DNA of 64,000 bases from Omphiscola glabra (taxonomy: Eukaryota > Mollusca > Gastropoda > Lymnaeidae), in assembly GCA_964017045.1 (NCBI GenBank), contig OZ024795.1, positions 54,847,350-54,911,349 on the forward strand, read 5' to 3'. The notes below the pieces were generated by a model. It was given only the letters and a program-made list of their open reading frames with translations. It was not told where the DNA came from and did not search any database. Made by a program: the position numbers and the translations under genes. Below are positions 51,201 through 55,419 of this stretch, in pieces (position 1 is the first letter of the stretch; each line of letters begins with the position of its first letter).

Positions 51201-52772
51201 TTTAAATGCGGTTCAAAAAGATCAAAAAGATTTCTATATTATCAAGCTGGTTTTTTTAACTGTTTATTTCCATAAAAACTGAAGCGGAAAAATGTCATTG
51301 TCTTGGTTATCTGAAGGTAAACATGTCATCAAATGTTAAATATGTTAATGCTATTGATAAATGTCAACAGATGTATAATAACTTCACACAACAGATGCAT
51401 AATAACTTCACAACTTCATACAACAGATGCATAATAACTTCACAACTTCATACAACAGATGTATAATAACTTCACAACTTCATACAACAGATGTATTATA
51501 ACTTTATATTATGAATAGATAAGGGTGGTTCCACTCAGTAATTTTGCATCTAGTGGGATACCTAGAATAAGTGAGGTGAAGTGGGCGAAAGCCCCAGGCG
51601 GTACTTTAAGCATTAATATATTAGACATTAGTTTTATATAAATAATGTGTGCATGATTGTTAAAGGGGATTATTTATGGAGTTTATCTTGATCATGGGCG
51701 TCTTTTACTTAGTCAAGGTACACCACTAGATGTATAAGAATCAAACAATTGCCACAGTATTGAAAGAACTTGTAACATTTATAGCAAAAAAAAGGTTCAA
51801 TATAGCCTAATATATACTCTCACAGGTTTGAGATAGGTAATGGGTCAGACATTTAACAGAAGTAAGAGGTGGGAAATGATTCAACAAAATAAAATAAATA
51901 TGTTCAACAAACCTTTGACTGCGAAGGGATGCCAGGACGCCACGTAAAAATAGCATGTTTACCAGAAAACTCTTGCTCTGTACATTGCTGGTGTTTGATG
52001 ATACACAAATCAATAAATGAGTTTCTGTCTTCAGGCATCAAATTGTTCATCTGAACATTCATAATGGTCATCAGTTGATCTAGAACTATGATTTGAAAAC
52101 AAAAATTATATACATATCATTGTAGATGAGTACAGTGACAGTATTATAATAGTTTGCAACTTTAAGATGTAAATATTTATTACATGGCCTATACTTATAA
52201 TTCTTTCATTTTCTTTTTTAGAAACAGGACTTTCTGGAAATGACCACATAAGAGTTGTGTATCGAGTGATATATTCCTAGATGTGTATTTTGGGCTAATC
52301 CAGACTATTGACAACCAAAATGGCAGCCGTGTGATATGTCATGGCACCAATTGTCTGAATTTACCGTATTTTGTAGTTGTTGCCAACTTGGTCATAATTC
52401 ATAATACCAACAATGACTTATAATTAAAACTAAAATATGATAACTAATAAATGAAAATGTAACAGTAAATGGGAATATTTAGCTTTGTTTGAAGTTTTGT
52501 AAAGTAATAAGTAGCTTTCATTTAACAGTGTTATTATTGGTTCCAATTCTCCATGTTGCACTATAGACTACAGTGTTATTATTTTTAGATGTATTGCTGA
52601 TGAACTGTTTACCCTCTTTGGTTGGTTTTTCTTTGGGTGTGCTTTGCGCCAAGCAATAGAATGTAACCGAGTTGGATATTAAAATTAAGGTCCACATTGT
52701 GGACGTGATAATTCCATTTCTGTTCGCTTGCATATTACATGTACGGTATTTCAAAATATTCTCCATATGCAT
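8965..52772 (-). CDS. Large single-pass membrane protein: signal peptide, 8 TSP1, 2 laminin G, 1 Ig, TM, repetitive cytoplasmic tail (26 exons)
   Basis: The spliced ORF is 52772-52613, 52085-51913, 51076-51019, 50319-50146, 49947-49811, 49359-49137, 47032-46853, 45429-45250, 44695-44133, 43584-43380, 41500-41330, 36583-36428, 35661-35491, 34465-34332, 33295-33158, 30620-30458, 29274-29152, 28007-27769, 26439-26136, 25316-25162, 24791-24659, 23234-23121, 21495-21372, 18935-18876, 18386-17833, 12299-8965. All 25 introns are GT-AG, all phases agree, and the sum is 8127 nt (2708 aa plus stop). TSP1 repeats have the CSxxCG core, WxxW C-mannosylation-type motifs and mostly six Cys. LamG domains span residues about 851-1036 and 1037-1217, Ig about 1218-1313, the RRKR site about 1315-1318, and TM about 1360-1382. 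The tail of about 1320 residues is low-complexity Gln/Ser/Pro repeats and basic stretches. TSP1, LamG and Ig modules generally bind matrix, glycans or other surface proteins, so adhesion or receptor function is inferred. I know no named protein with this order. Confidence 0.85.
9680..11100 (-). repeat. 54-bp coding repeat, about 26 copies (18-residue units)
   Basis: Lies inside exon 26. Units follow (D/G)(H/Q)VR(S/L)G(R/S)QPS(F/L)Q(P/T)(M/L)SQQQ. Copies differ more than those of the intronic arrays, and none shifts the frame. Confidence 0.93.
11590..11785 (-). repeat. 24-bp coding repeat, about 8 copies (EYAQPSTR)
   Basis: Lies inside exon 26. The plus-strand unit is gttgatggctgggcatattc followed by tcga. 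It preserves the reading frame. Confidence 0.93.
11960..12062 (-). repeat. 30-bp coding repeat, 3-4 copies (SGITCPRREY)
   Basis: Lies inside exon 26. The plus-strand unit is caagttataccgctgtactc followed by tcgtctggga. In frame. Confidence 0.9.
12311..12945. repeat. 60-bp tandem repeat, about 10.5 copies
   Basis: The unit is aatgatcccgacataaatac plus aagtttaagtttatactgtg plus tcaagtagagatataaatgg. It starts about 11 bases upstream of the exon 26 acceptor and continues open on the minus strand, so exon 26 looks longer than it is. Confidence 0.95.
13030..14899. repeat. 44-bp tandem repeat, about 42 copies, interrupted by a LINE
   Basis: The unit is gatgttggcagaggaacaca plus tgcatacacacatacatcat plus atca, with variants ttggc/ttagc and gcata/gcaaa. 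About two copies continue beyond the LINE at 17687-17785. Confidence 0.96.
14900..16948 (-). pseudogene. LINE reverse transcriptase ORF (downstream of the in-frame stop)
   Basis: About 660 codons are open from just after the TAA at 16949 to the 3' end. All seven RT blocks, including the FADD active site, are present in order. It would be translated only by read-through or reinitiation, since the upstream endonuclease is in the same frame behind the stop and the element lacks a 5' end. It is probably a dead copy. Confidence 0.8.
16949..17686 (-). pseudogene. LINE endonuclease domain, 5' truncated
   Basis: The open frame starts at the truncation point, reading YSGHEEENAPHTQGVALML. It includes the APE-type motifs GDLNAKIG, IDHI and SDHHLV and ends at the TAA. 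The N-terminal part of the endonuclease is missing. Apparent residues before YSGHEEE come from the flanking 44-bp satellite. Confidence 0.75.
17687..17810. repeat. Remainder of the 44-bp array beyond the LINE
   Basis: Two full units and a partial, decayed unit match the array at 13.0-14.9 kb and show that the LINE split a pre-existing array. Confidence 0.93.
17833..18386 (-). CDS. Exon 25: Gln-rich cytoplasmic tail, 10-residue repeats
   Basis: The exon starts EYDDDQILLEHESISQP and carries about six imperfect 10-residue units of the type TQATNSQRQE (30-bp repeats, about 17990-18170). Donor ccag|gtaagc, phase 1. No known domain is visible. The LINE and the 44-bp array lie in the next intron. 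Confidence 0.78.
18876..18935 (-). CDS. Exon 24: short cytoplasmic exon
   Basis: A 60-nt exon (RTGSKIYSRLSGKQYVEAP). It has an AG acceptor after a T-rich tract and donor ccga|gtaagt. It is needed to bridge the phases of exons 23 and 25, and does so exactly. Confidence 0.75.
19090..19402. repeat. 13-bp AAGGCCAACATGG tandem repeat, about 24 copies
   Basis: Two interspersed variants (aacatgg and aacaaga). Every frame is open on both strands because the unit has no stop. It lies in intron 23. Confidence 0.95.
19635..21210. repeat. 39-bp tandem repeat, two blocks
   Basis: Units of tctagccattacctctcagt plus ggtcagttctatctgtttc fill 19635-20880. A second block at about 20960-21205 follows after a unique segment. 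A piece of at least 120 bp (20838-20960) recurs at 21161-21283, offset 323 bp, so unit and unique flank were duplicated together. Confidence 0.93.
21372..21495 (-). CDS. Exon 23: transmembrane helix
   Basis: After ANESHRE comes WLGLIILLVLILVCFC, then PGFCYCVTK, a single strongly hydrophobic span with Cys at the cytoplasmic edge that could be palmitoylated. Acceptor tcatctgacag, donor ttcaa|gttagt. Confidence 0.85.
21750..21850. repeat. 47-bp direct duplication
   Basis: 'gggacattggtcatattttt' through 'caggcaaggct' occurs twice back to back in intron 22. Confidence 0.85.
21905..22400. repeat. 26-bp tandem repeat, about 18 copies
   Basis: The unit is gtgtcttattcttccatgtt plus ttaaca, with variants aat/agt before the T. 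Intron 22. Confidence 0.95.
22462..22568. repeat. Direct duplication of about 47 bp
   Basis: 'gagatttgaggtattcatga' through 'gatagtgaagtgc' occurs twice in tandem. Confidence 0.85.
22569..23120. other. Intron, nothing recognised
   Basis: Unique AT-rich intron sequence before exon 22, apart from a 20-base 'tatcttgtgattccaag' duplication near 23008-23050. Confidence 0.5.
23121..23234 (-). CDS. Exon 22: juxtamembrane stalk with RRKR cleavage-type site
   Basis: The exon reads GRRKRSVVEEKRKENVEG and then an acidic stalk. RRKR|S fits the proprotein-convertase consensus R-x-(K/R)-R and lies about 41 residues before the membrane helix. Both splice sites and phases fit. Cleavage is inferred. Confidence 0.75.
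23235..24658. other. Intron 21, nothing recognised
   Basis: About 1.4 kb of AT-rich unique sequence with poly-A/T runs. No ORF, transposon end or tandem array is visible. Confidence 0.5.
24659..24791 (-). CDS. Exon 21: Ig-like domain, second half
   Basis: LNLYPGAKREGVYACVYNQD has the Ig F-strand pattern (L...REGVYACVY) with the second Cys. Acceptor gccgtttgcag, donor cctg|gtaaaa. Confidence 0.8.
24792..25161. other. Intron 20, nothing recognised
   Basis: AT-rich sequence with a loose repeat of 'acatttatataatta' near 24910-24980. Confidence 0.45.
25162..25316 (-). CDS. Exon 20: Ig-like domain, first half
   Basis: SETMTSLLCGVPEKAAK carries the first Ig Cys, followed by IHFVQIIWFENMKRLLP, which gives the Ig core Trp strand. 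Acceptor cctcatcttag, phase 1 to 0. Confidence 0.75.
25365..25510. repeat. About 60-bp repeat, 3 copies
   Basis: 'gaataaatgaataaactatg' plus 'cataaagtaatacatatttt' and 'atcaataaag' recur three times with small deletions. Confidence 0.8.
25755..25970. repeat. 38-bp tandem repeat, about 5.5 copies
   Basis: The unit is gatatcttatgtcaatgtga plus tgggcacatacattgtgt. Intron 19. Confidence 0.93.
26136..26439 (-). CDS. Exon 19: laminin G domain 2, second half
   Basis: LRDWFLLRVVAKENDGQIRL supplies the W-x-x-L-x-V strand, and FSGRMDTLTVNGLPV is the terminal LamG motif. It ends in a linker, YDDMINILGYSLS. Phase 0 to 1. Confidence 0.82.
26818..27030. repeat. 36-bp tandem repeat, 6 copies
   Basis: The unit is aattagcttatctataactc plus tcatgagccataaatt. 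Both strands stay open because 36 is divisible by three. Confidence 0.95.
27371..27768. repeat. 50-bp tandem repeat carrying copies of the exon 18 donor, about 8 copies
   Basis: The plus-strand unit is ccttctctaaagcactgaat plus catctgagcacattaatt plus gcactgagcaaa. On the minus strand each unit contains GAAG|GTTTG, the exon 18 donor context. The array abuts the exon. Confidence 0.93.
27769..28007 (-). CDS. Exon 18: laminin G domain 2, first half
   Basis: HDTGYFHVTASFQVTSMRG, LLLFNAG and SFLSVAVVDGALQF follow the LamG strand pattern closely. The donor is gaag|gtttgt, and a 50-bp minisatellite carrying copies of this donor starts right after it. Confidence 0.82.
28120..28530. repeat. 25-bp tandem repeat, about 16 copies
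   Basis: The unit is aatagatggtggacttcaac plus agtcc. Intron 17. Confidence 0.95.
28612..29105. repeat. 27-bp tandem repeat, about 18 copies
   Basis: The unit is ttgagggttaacattataac plus agaagag, with variants lacking a few bases. Long open frames on both strands are repeat effects. Confidence 0.95.
29152..29274 (-). CDS. Exon 17: end of laminin G domain 1
   Basis: It begins GFHGKIGALRKNFQ, equivalent to the closing F-x-G-x-I strand of LamG, followed by a linker (STSWSGYGMPYAIHNV). Donor ctgg|gtgagt. Confidence 0.72.
29368..29730. repeat. 37-bp tandem repeat, about 10 copies
   Basis: The unit is aaactattggtataaatgtg plus atatttagaataggatg. Intron 16. Confidence 0.95.
29935..30360. repeat. 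Degenerate about 25-30-bp repeat
   Basis: Words such as 'cactatttgaatctgcaccc' and 'ctgatgtcaacactatgatg' recur with many changes, so this is an older array than its neighbours. Confidence 0.75.
30458..30620 (-). CDS. Exon 16: laminin G domain 1, continued
   Basis: MDKWQDVLVIVTESWAEMK and then FEGELTVGC match the LamG motif 'W..v.v......L.vD' followed by the near-terminal 'l.vGg' strand. Phase 0 to 1. Confidence 0.78.
30655..31060. repeat. 14-bp TTGCATTGGACTAA tandem repeat, about 28 copies
   Basis: The array begins about 35 bases upstream of the exon 16 acceptor. It has TTGTATT and GGACCAA variants and a recurrent short form 'catttaattg'. Confidence 0.95.
31088..31228. repeat. About 45-bp repeat, 3 copies
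   Basis: The unit is aacatcaactatctgacaaa plus caaacaaaattggaattgtttat. Confidence 0.9.
31495..31690. repeat. Degenerate ATCCCGATACCGGT-type short repeat
   Basis: About ten imperfect units of 18-22 bp are built from atcccgataccggtggg-like words with a palindromic CCGG core. The array lies inside the hAT-like element at 31.4-33.0 kb. Confidence 0.6.
31681..32850 (+). repeat. A-B ... A'-B' duplicated block resembling non-LTR 3' tails
   Basis: Two related units (about 31681-31850 and 31850-32030) recur at about 32465-32630 and 32630-32800. Each holds a gggcccccgg run, a 'ggataat' word and 'ggtcaagatccatccattc'. The block ends in acaaacaaacaaa and TATATATA, like the 3' tails of RTE-type retroelements. 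No coding frame is retained. Confidence 0.5.
33158..33295 (-). CDS. Exon 15: laminin G domain 1, middle
   Basis: It encodes SIQLTMDDGVLVLTVKAGK, a typical LamG inner-strand pattern. Phase 0/0, acceptor catgagtttcag. Four acceptor-like copies lie in the adjoining 72-bp array. Confidence 0.78.
33290..33575. repeat. 72-bp tandem repeat carrying copies of the exon 15 acceptor, about 4 copies
   Basis: The plus-strand unit is tgaaactcatgcccgcgttt plus gtaagtgacatatcaaaatg and so on. On the minus strand each copy contains ATGAGTTTCAG, identical to the real acceptor of exon 15. Confidence 0.92.
33800..33905. repeat. 27-bp repeat, 4 copies
   Basis: The unit caggagccaagatggtatac plus tga recurs with gttatac variants. 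Intron 14. Confidence 0.85.
34276..34332. repeat. 18-bp repeat adjoining the exon 14 donor, 3 copies
   Basis: cagggttaaaggttaact occurs three times. On the minus strand the first copy overlaps the donor GTGAGTTAACC. Confidence 0.88.
34332..34465 (-). CDS. Exon 14: start of laminin G domain 1
   Basis: It reads DYGILMEGDGFLVYPGKGK then FFMFFARLLPLKVSGTIF, the first strands of a LamG sandwich. Donor cat|gtgagt. The donor-proximal intron bases are repeated three times as an 18-bp unit. Confidence 0.78.
34640..35235. repeat. 37-bp tandem repeat, about 16 copies
   Basis: The unit is gatgttattgtgcagtgtgt plus tggtgctaaatgaatca, with two-base variants (tgtgtca, tgcgtca). Intron 13. Confidence 0.95.
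35491..35661 (-). CDS. Exon 13: TSP1 repeat 8
   Basis: It encodes NGLWAAWGGWSRCSEPCGIG, then VRDRTCTDP and GGNPC, a complete six-Cys TSP1. The donor is ttgg|gtgagt, phase 1. It is the last TSP1 before the laminin G region. Confidence 0.88.
35919..36251 (+). other. GC-rich open segment in an intron, possible orphan exon
   Basis: This segment has a plus-strand frame of about 110 codons (TITDFGTITVTGKSCQVTVD, then CAGCCGGGQGSG) preceded by a good acceptor (gtttctcccatcag at 35940) and holding a possible donor at about 36129 (agagc|gtaagc). The minus strand is also open over part of it. It is much richer in GC than the surrounding intron. It could be an exon of an antisense or nested gene, a retrocopy or a mobile fragment. 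I cannot decide. Confidence 0.3.
36428..36583 (-). CDS. Exon 12: TSP1 repeat 7, reduced to four Cys
   Basis: VQWTPWTSCSKSCGGGTRKR gives the N-terminal half of a TSP1. The central strand then reads NLFGYRIFYYK without the usual Cys pair, leaving four Cys. It is in phase with both neighbours, so this is divergence rather than a broken exon. Confidence 0.82.
36645..36845 (+). mobile_element. Possible tRNA-derived SINE relic
   Basis: The segment has a GGAGGCAAGAGTAGCAAGAC stretch followed by 'gcctcataaccaggag' and 'ggtagattcaatt', resembling the A-box, anticodon arm and B-box (GGTTCRA-like) of a tRNA. A non-tRNA tail follows. The match is by eye only. Confidence 0.4.
37020..41000. repeat. 53-bp tandem repeat, about 75 copies, about 4 kb
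   Basis: The unit is gttctactgatacaagtagc plus taagattgccagactatgag plus actctcagacatt. A shorter unit of about 48 bp (gactctatagttc) recurs among the full ones. Variant order shows higher-order duplications. Intron 11. Confidence 0.97.
41185..41310. repeat. 26-bp repeat next to exon 11, about 5 copies
   Basis: The unit is gccatggtctgatcataaag plus aaaaaa, ending about 25 bases before the exon's 3' boundary on the plus strand. Confidence 0.85.
41330..41500 (-). CDS. Exon 11: TSP1 repeat 6
   Basis: It encodes GGWGSWLGWNTCSATCGQG with RYRTCDNP and six Cys, one of the most canonical repeats. The acceptor is gatttgactag and the donor is actg|gtcagt. The 4-kb 53-bp array follows in the next intron. 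Confidence 0.88.
41560..43070. repeat. 44-bp tandem repeat, about 33 copies
   Basis: The unit is tagatcatacttgggtaatt plus actagaaccagcaatatcaa plus ttgt. The right part has a separate sub-family (ttacatcaaactt). Unrelated to the 44-bp array at 13 kb. Confidence 0.96.
43380..43584 (-). CDS. Exon 10: TSP1 repeat 5
   Basis: A Pro/Asp-rich lead precedes TAWSPWTPCSVSCGGGVRGR and a six-Cys TSP1. The acceptor is gttttgagcag (phase 0) and the donor is ccag|gtcagg (phase 1). Confidence 0.87.
43820..44080. repeat. 22-bp tandem repeat, about 11 copies
   Basis: The unit is aacaacccactttagtttac plus at, with some units 5 bases shorter. It ends about 50 bases from exon 9. Confidence 0.93.
44133..44695 (-). 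CDS. Exon 9: N-glycosylation-rich spacer with VTPQFT repeats
   Basis: This 188-residue exon has no recognisable fold. It begins VGETREKREVHWKGTLP, carries about five 6-residue VTPQF(T/M) units (18-bp repeats near 44520-44612), and contains at least six N-x-S/T sequons (NNT, NHT, NRT, NKT, NQT, NKS). It sits between TSP1 repeats 4 and 5 as a glycosylated linker. Phases fit both neighbours. Confidence 0.75.
44520..44612 (-). repeat. 18-bp coding repeat in exon 9, 5 copies
   Basis: The plus-strand unit is aactggggtgtgaccgtg, which encodes VTPQFT on the minus strand. The frame is kept. Confidence 0.92.
44780..44880. repeat. Short CCCACCCATGGTGT repeats
   Basis: Six or seven degenerate 14-16-bp units lie in the intron upstream of exon 9. 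Confidence 0.75.
45250..45429 (-). CDS. Exon 8: TSP1 repeat 4
   Basis: It encodes GGWGSWQLWTGCSAECGTGR, then RSRYRLC and GGEGC, a canonical six-Cys TSP1. The acceptor is tttggctag and the donor is gaag|gtgagt. Confidence 0.87.
45500..45590. repeat. About 24-bp repeat, 4 copies
   Basis: Units of atcagaagattagagtaatc plus ctat lie in the intron between exons 7 and 8. Confidence 0.85.
45655..46733. repeat. 45-bp tandem repeat, about 24 copies
   Basis: The unit is attttaaaatctattgttct plus attagagtagaggtagccaa plus atatc. The first three copies lack 'agtaga'. One frame stays open on the minus strand only because 45 is divisible by three. Confidence 0.96.
46853..47032 (-). CDS. Exon 7: TSP1 repeat 3
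   Basis: It encodes TQWSEYSPCSESCGKYG followed by a divergent loop, with six Cys. The intervening strand contains a Lys-rich turn instead of the usual R-x-R-x-C. Donor ccca|gtaagc. Confidence 0.82.
47060..47415. repeat. 25-bp tandem repeat, about 14 copies
   Basis: The unit is taatgaaatataagcatgga plus gggtc, starting about 25 bases upstream of the exon 7 acceptor. Confidence 0.95.
47660..47935. repeat. 33-bp tandem repeat, about 8 copies
   Basis: The unit is cctttagaataatgccaaaa plus agttgttcagatt. Intron 6. Confidence 0.93.
48410..49060. repeat. 54-bp tandem repeat, about 12 copies
   Basis: The unit is ccattacagtgtatgctgca plus tcaaaacgacatgtttagtc plus ctgtgctggtcaca. Open in frame on the plus strand, antisense to the gene, with no acceptor-exon context. 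Confidence 0.96.
49137..49359 (-). CDS. Exon 6: link segment plus TSP1 repeat 2
   Basis: It starts NKYWSSINCVKYVGACPVNG, the equivalent of exon 3, and continues into TSP1 with GGWREWEEWEQCSTLCGQG and six Cys. Donor tgtg|gtatgt, phase 1. Confidence 0.87.
49372..49612. repeat. 26-bp tandem repeat, about 9 copies
   Basis: The unit is gatagcaatttgttgtaata plus tcatat, starting about 12 bases upstream of the exon 6 acceptor. Confidence 0.95.
49811..49947 (-). CDS. Exon 5: second copy of the helical Cys module
   Basis: It encodes an amphipathic helical segment including YLVQIHAVFPELVEMCMDKH and then IYDEVLKILQDRGKV. The acceptor is gtctgttatag and the donor is gtt|gtgagt, phase 1 to 0. It mirrors exon 2 in preceding a C-x(n)-CP-VNGGW junction. 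Confidence 0.8.
50146..50319 (-). CDS. Exon 4: TSP1 repeat 1
   Basis: It opens NGGWTEWSVWNKCHADC, keeping the tandem W spacing of TSP1, and has six Cys in all. One Asn-Arg-Thr glycosylation sequon is present. The CSxxCG core is changed to CHADCED. Donor gcaa|gtgaga, phase 1. Confidence 0.85.
50500..50815 (+). mobile_element. Relic of a LINE 3' coding end
   Basis: On the plus strand, broken frames read HGKRYAGDE, then KPEMWEQSA, then NAWVNRD and C-N-Y-C-T-K-N, and finally NWSQLPSSH. This order resembles the C-terminal region of animal LINE ORF2s (GKR-x-x-G, W-E-x-x-A, Cys pair, H motifs). Frameshifts and stops are frequent. It lies in the intron between exons 3 and 4, antisense to the gene. 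Confidence 0.45.
51019..51076 (-). CDS. Exon 3: 58-nt link exon with two Cys
   Basis: The acceptor is tgaaaattag and the donor is ccag|gtcagt, phase 0 to 1. It reads DRFWLTYTCVFNKDIQICP and runs in frame into VNGGW of the first TSP1. It is needed to bridge the phases of exons 2 and 4. The homologous sequence in the second copy is part of exon 6. Confidence 0.75.
51375..51510. repeat. About 32-bp repeat, 4 copies
   Basis: The unit is aacagatgcataataacttc plus acaacttcatac. Intron 2. Confidence 0.88.
51913..52085 (-). CDS. Exon 2: first copy of an unrecognised helical Cys module
   Basis: The acceptor is caaatcatag and the donor is aaag|gtttgt. It encodes a helix-like stretch with DLCIIKHQQC and then SGKHAIFTWRPG. 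It resembles exon 5 in position and Cys spacing (see the findings). Phase is 1 to 0. Confidence 0.75.
52086..52612. other. Intron 1, nothing recognised
   Basis: AT-rich unique sequence. An open stretch continues past the exon 1 donor to 52518 but ends in a stop and has no better donor. Confidence 0.5.
52613..52772 (-). CDS. Exon 1: start codon and signal peptide
   Basis: The first ATG (52772) follows an in-frame TGA two codons upstream. In-frame Met codons also lie at residues 14 and 26. The run MWTLILISNSVTFYCLA is a good signal-peptide core, with likely cleavage after Ala42, so starting at Met14 or Met26 would give a more usual length. The donor is gagg|gtaaac, phase 1. A non-coding 5' exon further upstream cannot be excluded. 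Confidence 0.75.
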
Positions 52773-54264
52773 TATTCATTATTTTAAATGTAGACATTGC
52801 AAAAAACTTCCTGTTCCATTGCATAATTGAGCACTGGTGCACATAGGTTTAAGTATTTGGAAATTCCCCATCATAAAAACACATTGTAACATTGTAGGTA
52901 TTATAAGGCAAGTCAAGATTATACAAATTTTTTCAGCACTGCCACACTGGGTCTCACCAATCACTTTCCCTTACCAGGTACCATGTCCAGCGCAGGTCAC
53001 TCTGTCAATAGGTGGCCATTCCCATTTTTTTTACAGATAATAAAGAAGAAAGTGTATGATACCCTCACACAGTTACTCTTGTAACCAGTGAAATATCCTC
53101 ATCAACACCAGGCACAGAGACATTGCAAATCCCATCTACATTCATAGGAGCCATAATGATTAATAAATTGATCGTGGGCCCTTAATATATAGAAGAAGAA
53201 GAAAGTGTCATCCCCTCCTTAAGCCAGTGAATATACTTTTTGTGTGACTTCGGTGAAAGCGCATACTTTAAATCAGATTGTTATATAGGCTACAAATACA
53301 GAGCCGAGAATTGTTCAAAAGTTGTTTAATTAAGACCGTCTCTATCTAATAACTATTTTAAGTAGCAGTAGCATGCACACAAAAAATTGTCTTCCGAAAC
53401 TAATATTTCGTGTGTCGTGTGCAATCTGATTGTAAAAGTAAAAGCATTAAAACCAATTTTATTTAGGTAATGGGTTGGACAGTCAGAGCTGGACACTGTA
53501 CAGAGAGAGATACCCAGAGAGGGGAAATATAAAGAGAGCCCGTGGAGCCAGGCAGAGAATTACGATTAAGGCCGTTTTTGTTTTATAACTGCAAGAAAAG
53601 AAAGGGATGTTTATTTTTTACTTAAACTTAGTCTTAACAGTAATAAAAGTTCACAAAAGGTTCTCTAACTGTAGAGAGCTCTGCTGTCATTAGCCATGCA
53701 AAATACAAAGCAAAATTCAGAACAATTTAAACCAAGCCTTCTACCGAATCTAAGTCTATTGTTTAGTGTTTAATTAAGTTTAAAAGTCTACGCTGAGTAC
53801 CAAGACCAAGGGTTGTAGATGCTAAAGGCTGACTACACTGTCTAATCATAATGAATGATAATGTATTTTTAAATATAATTTTAAAGAGTTTAGTAGGCAT
53901 ATTCAATTTCAAGCCCATTAAGTTTTAAGTCCACAAGTGTAGAATTCCTGACTATTGAGTGAGTATTATATGTAATTTAAGTAGAATAATAATCTAATTA
54001 AGTATATAGTCTAATAATAATTGCTAATAGTTACATATTATTCAATAGGCCTAACATTATAATATAGAGTTATAGTCCTAGTCCTATACTATACATTTAC
54101 AAAATACAACAATGTAAAAGATTGCAGAGCCTTTGAGTCTTGAGAATGAGAATTGATTACAAAAACACCAAGTAAGATCAACTTTCTAGCTCAAGACTTT
54201 TGAGTCAAGAGACAAGACCAAGTGGCTCAAAAGTTATGACGTTATAAATTTGATAATCTACCTA
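52773..54264. other. Upstream region of the large gene, nothing recognised
   Basis: It should hold the 5' UTR and promoter. I see no clear TATA-initiator pair, CpG-rich block or non-coding first exon that I can defend. A short GAAGAAGAA tract is near 53195. Confidence 0.4.
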
Positions 54265-54503
54265 GGGGCCATCCATAAATGATGTCACGCAATTTTTGAC
54301 GATTTTTGACCCCCCATCGTCACAAATCGTCACAAAAGTTAGACCCCCCTAAAATATAACGTCACAAATCTCTACACCCCCCCCACTTCTATAAAAAGTC
54401 ACCGTGTCCACCACTATTGTCCTTTACAAACCCTTTAGAGAGTCACCTCCCGTGGATATCAAATTACAGCACCTGTGGAAAAACCCCAAACACTTCACTA
54501 GAA

Positions 54504-55419
54504 CAGTGGTTCTTACCCAGTGGTAAAAGTACCTCCCCAGCACTGAGGTGTGGTCGACCAGAAAAGTGCATTCAGTGGCGTAGCTAGAGGGGTGCAGACT
54601 GCACGGGGGTGAAACCATCTCAGGGGGTGACATCAAATTGAAAATTTGCGTATTTCCAGAGTACACACTGCTCGGTCTAACCGAAATCCACAAAAGGATT
54701 ACAGATGACGCGTACATTTTCCACCCATGTAACCAATAAAAATGCGTTTTTAATTAAAAGTTCAAAGTTGATGCGTCAGCAATTAGGTTACCTTATTATT
54801 AAGTCAGAAACACGTCGTTTTGACCATGTTTCAACACCGAATGGAGTGTTCGTTAACTTTTGTAAGTGACATTAATCTATACCGGTATTCATCTAAATTC
54901 TGAGAAATAAAACTATCCTTTGATAACAATGAGTGATTCTAAGTACATGTCACAGTTCTTAAATACAATTACCTCAAGGCCTTCAATTAATTTTTTTTGT
55001 TCTTGTATTTGTTATACTGTGGACTAAGTTTAACAAGAAGAATTACATAGTGGAAAGGGTGTGTGTGTGTGTGTGTGGGGGGTGACACTATGAGCTTACC
55101 GGACCATGTGACACCAACCCTAGCTACGCCACTGATTGTAATTGCTGCAATTGCTAACCGTTGCTGCTTTCTTTTTAATTAGTTTGTGTGCATTTTGATT
55201 ACAGCAGTAAATGTTTTTCTTGTGAATTTTGTCGGTGCATTTGGCATTGCTATTAATGGTAATTTTTTCCATTGTCTATAAAGTTAATTAAAGAAATAAA
55301 ACTAAGATAACTAAATTGTTTAATTATTGTTAATTTTATTACAATATAACTTATACGTTAGTGTGTGTGTTTAAAACGGAGTGGGCCTGTAGCCCTGTAA
55401 AAAATGTTAAGAATCTCTG
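54504..55419. mobile_element. hAT-like MITE nested in the outer element
   Basis: The ends are CAGTGGTTCTTACCC on the left and, reverse complemented, CAGAGATTCTTAACA on the right. The 8-bp flanks cactagaa and ccctagag agree at 6 positions. It lies within 54265-55888 and contains the 54573-55134 element. Confidence 0.6.
54573..55134. mobile_element. Innermost nested DNA transposon, CAGTGGCGTAGCTAG ends
   Basis: A perfect inverted terminal repeat of about 15-17 bp (CAGTGGCGTAGCTAG and its complement at 55119-55134) encloses 562 bp. The flanking bases ATT/ATT could be a 3-bp target duplication. No ORF. It interrupts the hAT-like MITE. Confidence 0.7.

Noticed and set aside
52518..52612. Extension of exon 1 past its donor
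   Set aside because: The open frame continues to a stop, but gagg|gtaaac is a good donor and gives the only phase that fits exon 2.
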